A DNA stretch of 64,000 nucleotides, from positions 62,001 to 126,000 of the forward strand of contig CAZAER010000007.1 of the NCBI GenBank assembly GCA_964484195.1, written 5' to 3'. Under the pieces are notes generated by a model that saw only the letters and a program-made list of their open reading frames with translations, ran no database searches and was not told where the DNA came from. The stretch is from JALHOP01 sp964484195 (lineage in GTDB: Bacteria; Myxococcota; XYA12-FULL-58-9; JALHOP01). A program made the position numbers and the translations under genes. Position 1 is the first letter of the stretch, and the number at the start of each line of letters is the position of its first letter. Below are positions 62,766-64,000 of the stretch, in pieces.

Positions 62766-64000
62766 CTACGGCACGCCTTCTCCGCTCAGGAACACCATCC
62801 GGCGTCCGCCGAAGCTGTCGCTGCCGATCAGCGCTTGGTCCGCGTGCGGTCCATCCACGTCGGGGTCGAACTGGATGAAGATGGTGCACGACGAGAGCGG
62901 CGCCAGGCCCAGAGTGCAGTCCGAGCTCGCGACCGAGAACACTGATCCGCCCGACGCGAACACGACGTCGATCGGCTCGATGAAATCTCCAGCCGAGGGA
63001 TTGAAGACCGGCACCGGCAACGGACCGCCGGTGTTGCCGACGGTCACGGTGCCGAAGTCCACGATGGTCGGCACGTCGATGAAGGTGAAGCGGCACGCCG
63101 AGCACCCGTCGCTGCCGTCGTTGTTGCCATCGTCGCAGTCTTCGCCGGCGGCGGTGTTGACGATGCCGTCGTTGCATTGGACGTCGGTGCAGTCGTAGTC
63201 GCAGCTCGTCAGATCGCCACCGTCGTCACAGGCCTCGACTCCGCTCCAGAGGACGCCGTCACCGCAGAGGTTGATTCTGCAAGTATTGGTGCAGCGGTCG
63301 TCGAGGAAGTTCGCGTCGTCGCATTCCTCGCCGGCCGCCACGTTGATGAGGCCGTCGTTGCATTGTGGCTGACTGCAGTCGTAGTCGCACCCGGAGGTGT
63401 TCACTCCGAGCTCATCGCAGAACTCGGCCAAAGGCACTGGACTGATGCGCAAGACGCCGTCACCGCAGCGCGGATTCTGGCAGTTGTTGCGGCAGCTGTC
63501 CGTTTCGACGGAGTTGCCGTCGTCGCACTGCTCGCCGTTCGACGACTCGGGCGTGCCGTTGCCGCAGGTCTCGATCTGGCACAATGACGAACAGCCGTTG
63601 CCGTTGTTCGTGCCGCCGTCGTCGCACTGCTCGAAACCGGGGGCGAGTGGCGGAGTGAACGAGCGATTGAGCACACCGTCGCCGCACGCCGGCGAGGTGC
63701 AGTTGAAATTGCACGACGCAGTGTTCTGACCTGCGCTGTCGCATGGCTCGCCATTGTTGACCACGCCGTCGCCGCAGGTGGGCAGCTGGCAATTGTTGCG
63801 GCAGGTGTCGTCATCGACCGCGTTCCCGTCGTCGCATTGCTCGCCGTTCACGGCCTCGGTCACGTTGTTGCCGCAGGTTTCGATCTGACAGGTCGCCGAG
63901 CAGCCGTCGCCGGCGGCGGTGCCGCCGTCGTCGCATTGCTCGACACCGGCCGCGAGGGGTGGGGTGAAGAGTCGGTTGATGATGCCGTCACCGCAAGCTG
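62766..64000 (-). CDS. DUF4215-type Cys-rich repeat protein, C-terminal part
   Basis: The last 411 codons of a large secreted protein whose start lies beyond the right edge. It consists of Cys-rich repeats of the DUF4215 / myxococcus type (CGDGxxN...EQCDDGNxxDxDxCxxxC), probably disulfide- and calcium-stabilised. A longer unit of about 103 residues containing FTPPLA, EQCDDGGT and CQIETCGN is seen twice. The last 100 residues switch to a beta-sandwich with VPTIVDFGTVTVGNTG and CTIFIQFDPDVDGPHADQALIGSD, as in choice-of-anchor/ASH domains. No MYXO-CTERM or other sorting tail is present. Such proteins are usual on the surface of Myxococcota. Confidence 0.9.
   Translation of the reverse strand, partial: ACGDGIINRLFTPPLAAGVEQCDDGGTAAGDGCSATCQIETCGNNVTEAVNGEQCDDGNAVDDDTCRNNCQLPTCGDGVVNNGEPCDSAGQNTASCNFNCTSPACGDGVLNRSFTPPLAPGFEQCDDGGTNNGNGCSSLCQIETCGNGTPESSNGEQCDDGNSVETDSCRNNCQNPRCGDGVLRISPVPLAEFCDELGVNTSGCDYDCSQPQCNDGLINVAAGEECDDANFLDDRCTNTCRINLCGDGVLWSGVEACDDGGDLTSCDYDCTDVQCNDGIVNTAAGEDCDDGNNDGSDGCSACRFTFIDVPTIVDFGTVTVGNTGGPLPVPVFNPSAGDFIEPIDVVFASGGSVFSVASSDCTLGLAPLSSCTIFIQFDPDVDGPHADQALIGSDSFGGRRMVFLSGEGVP

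Overview
The window looks like a chromosomal segment of a high-GC Gram-negative bacterium, most likely a member of the Myxococcota (former Deltaproteobacteria). The pointers are the very high GC content, many GTG starts, a chain of 4-bp stop/start overlaps, many lipoproteins, two-component and KaiC-like signalling, an imuA-imuB-dnaE2 cassette, a cysteine-rich repeat protein of the DUF4215 type and Gram-negative peptidoglycan-recycling genes. This is inference; no 16S gene or phylogenetic marker search was possible. No rRNA, CRISPR array, prophage or insertion sequence was seen. One tRNA (Arg, TCT anticodon) is present.

Layout. 1-2.5 kb (minus): WYL-type regulator, DUF1697 protein and two DUF4349-like proteins, with a divergent GST-like gene. 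3.2-9.5 kb (minus): S1-domain RNA-binding protein, a FAD protein, a lipoprotein and a large hybrid histidine kinase. 9.6-17.4 kb (plus): a tightly coupled histidine kinase / double-KaiC ATPase / response regulator / lipoprotein run that leads into folD, gcvT, gcvH (one-carbon metabolism). 18-20.8 kb (minus): three exported proteins including a DsbA-like thioredoxin. 20.9-28.1 kb (plus): FHA-GGDEF, LD-carboxypeptidase, a catalytically dead beta-lactamase-fold protein, mpl, an inositol-phosphatase-like gene, an acyltransferase and an SDR protein. With nagZ at 32.3-33.4 kb this makes a peptidoglycan-recycling theme. 28.8-31.7 kb: a histidine-box membrane protein and a phytoene-desaturase-like gene interrupted by an in-frame amber codon. 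35-43 kb: hutH, a CpsB-like PHP protein, a UPF0104-type membrane protein, udk, a SirB1-like protein, a SpoIID-like protein and a MaoC-type protein. 43.7-44.2 kb: two very basic small proteins, one with AT-hooks. 44.2-46.1 kb: rsgA, bfr and bfd, with a shared iron-type operator motif. 46.3-48 kb: an HNH endonuclease gene bracketed by inverted copies of a sequence module, next to repeats. 48-53.4 kb: imuA-imuB-dnaE2 with a LexA-like box. 53.5-64 kb: an SDR gene, a lectin/DUF4476 secreted protein, an ECF sigma / anti-sigma / bactofilin-like membrane-protein operon, a BON protein with hexapeptide repeats, a phosphoribosyltransferase-like fusion, tRNA-Arg, a YbaK-like protein, a Tat-exported VOC protein, a remnant of a GFA-type enzyme and the end of a DUF4215 repeat protein that runs off the right edge.

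The most notable points are the coupled HK-KaiC-REC operon, the motif-less beta-lactamase-fold protein inside a peptidoglycan-recycling operon, the probable CTG start of rsgA, the amber-interrupted oxidoreductase, the inverted module around the HNH gene, and four convergent gene pairs whose stop codons share one CTAG.
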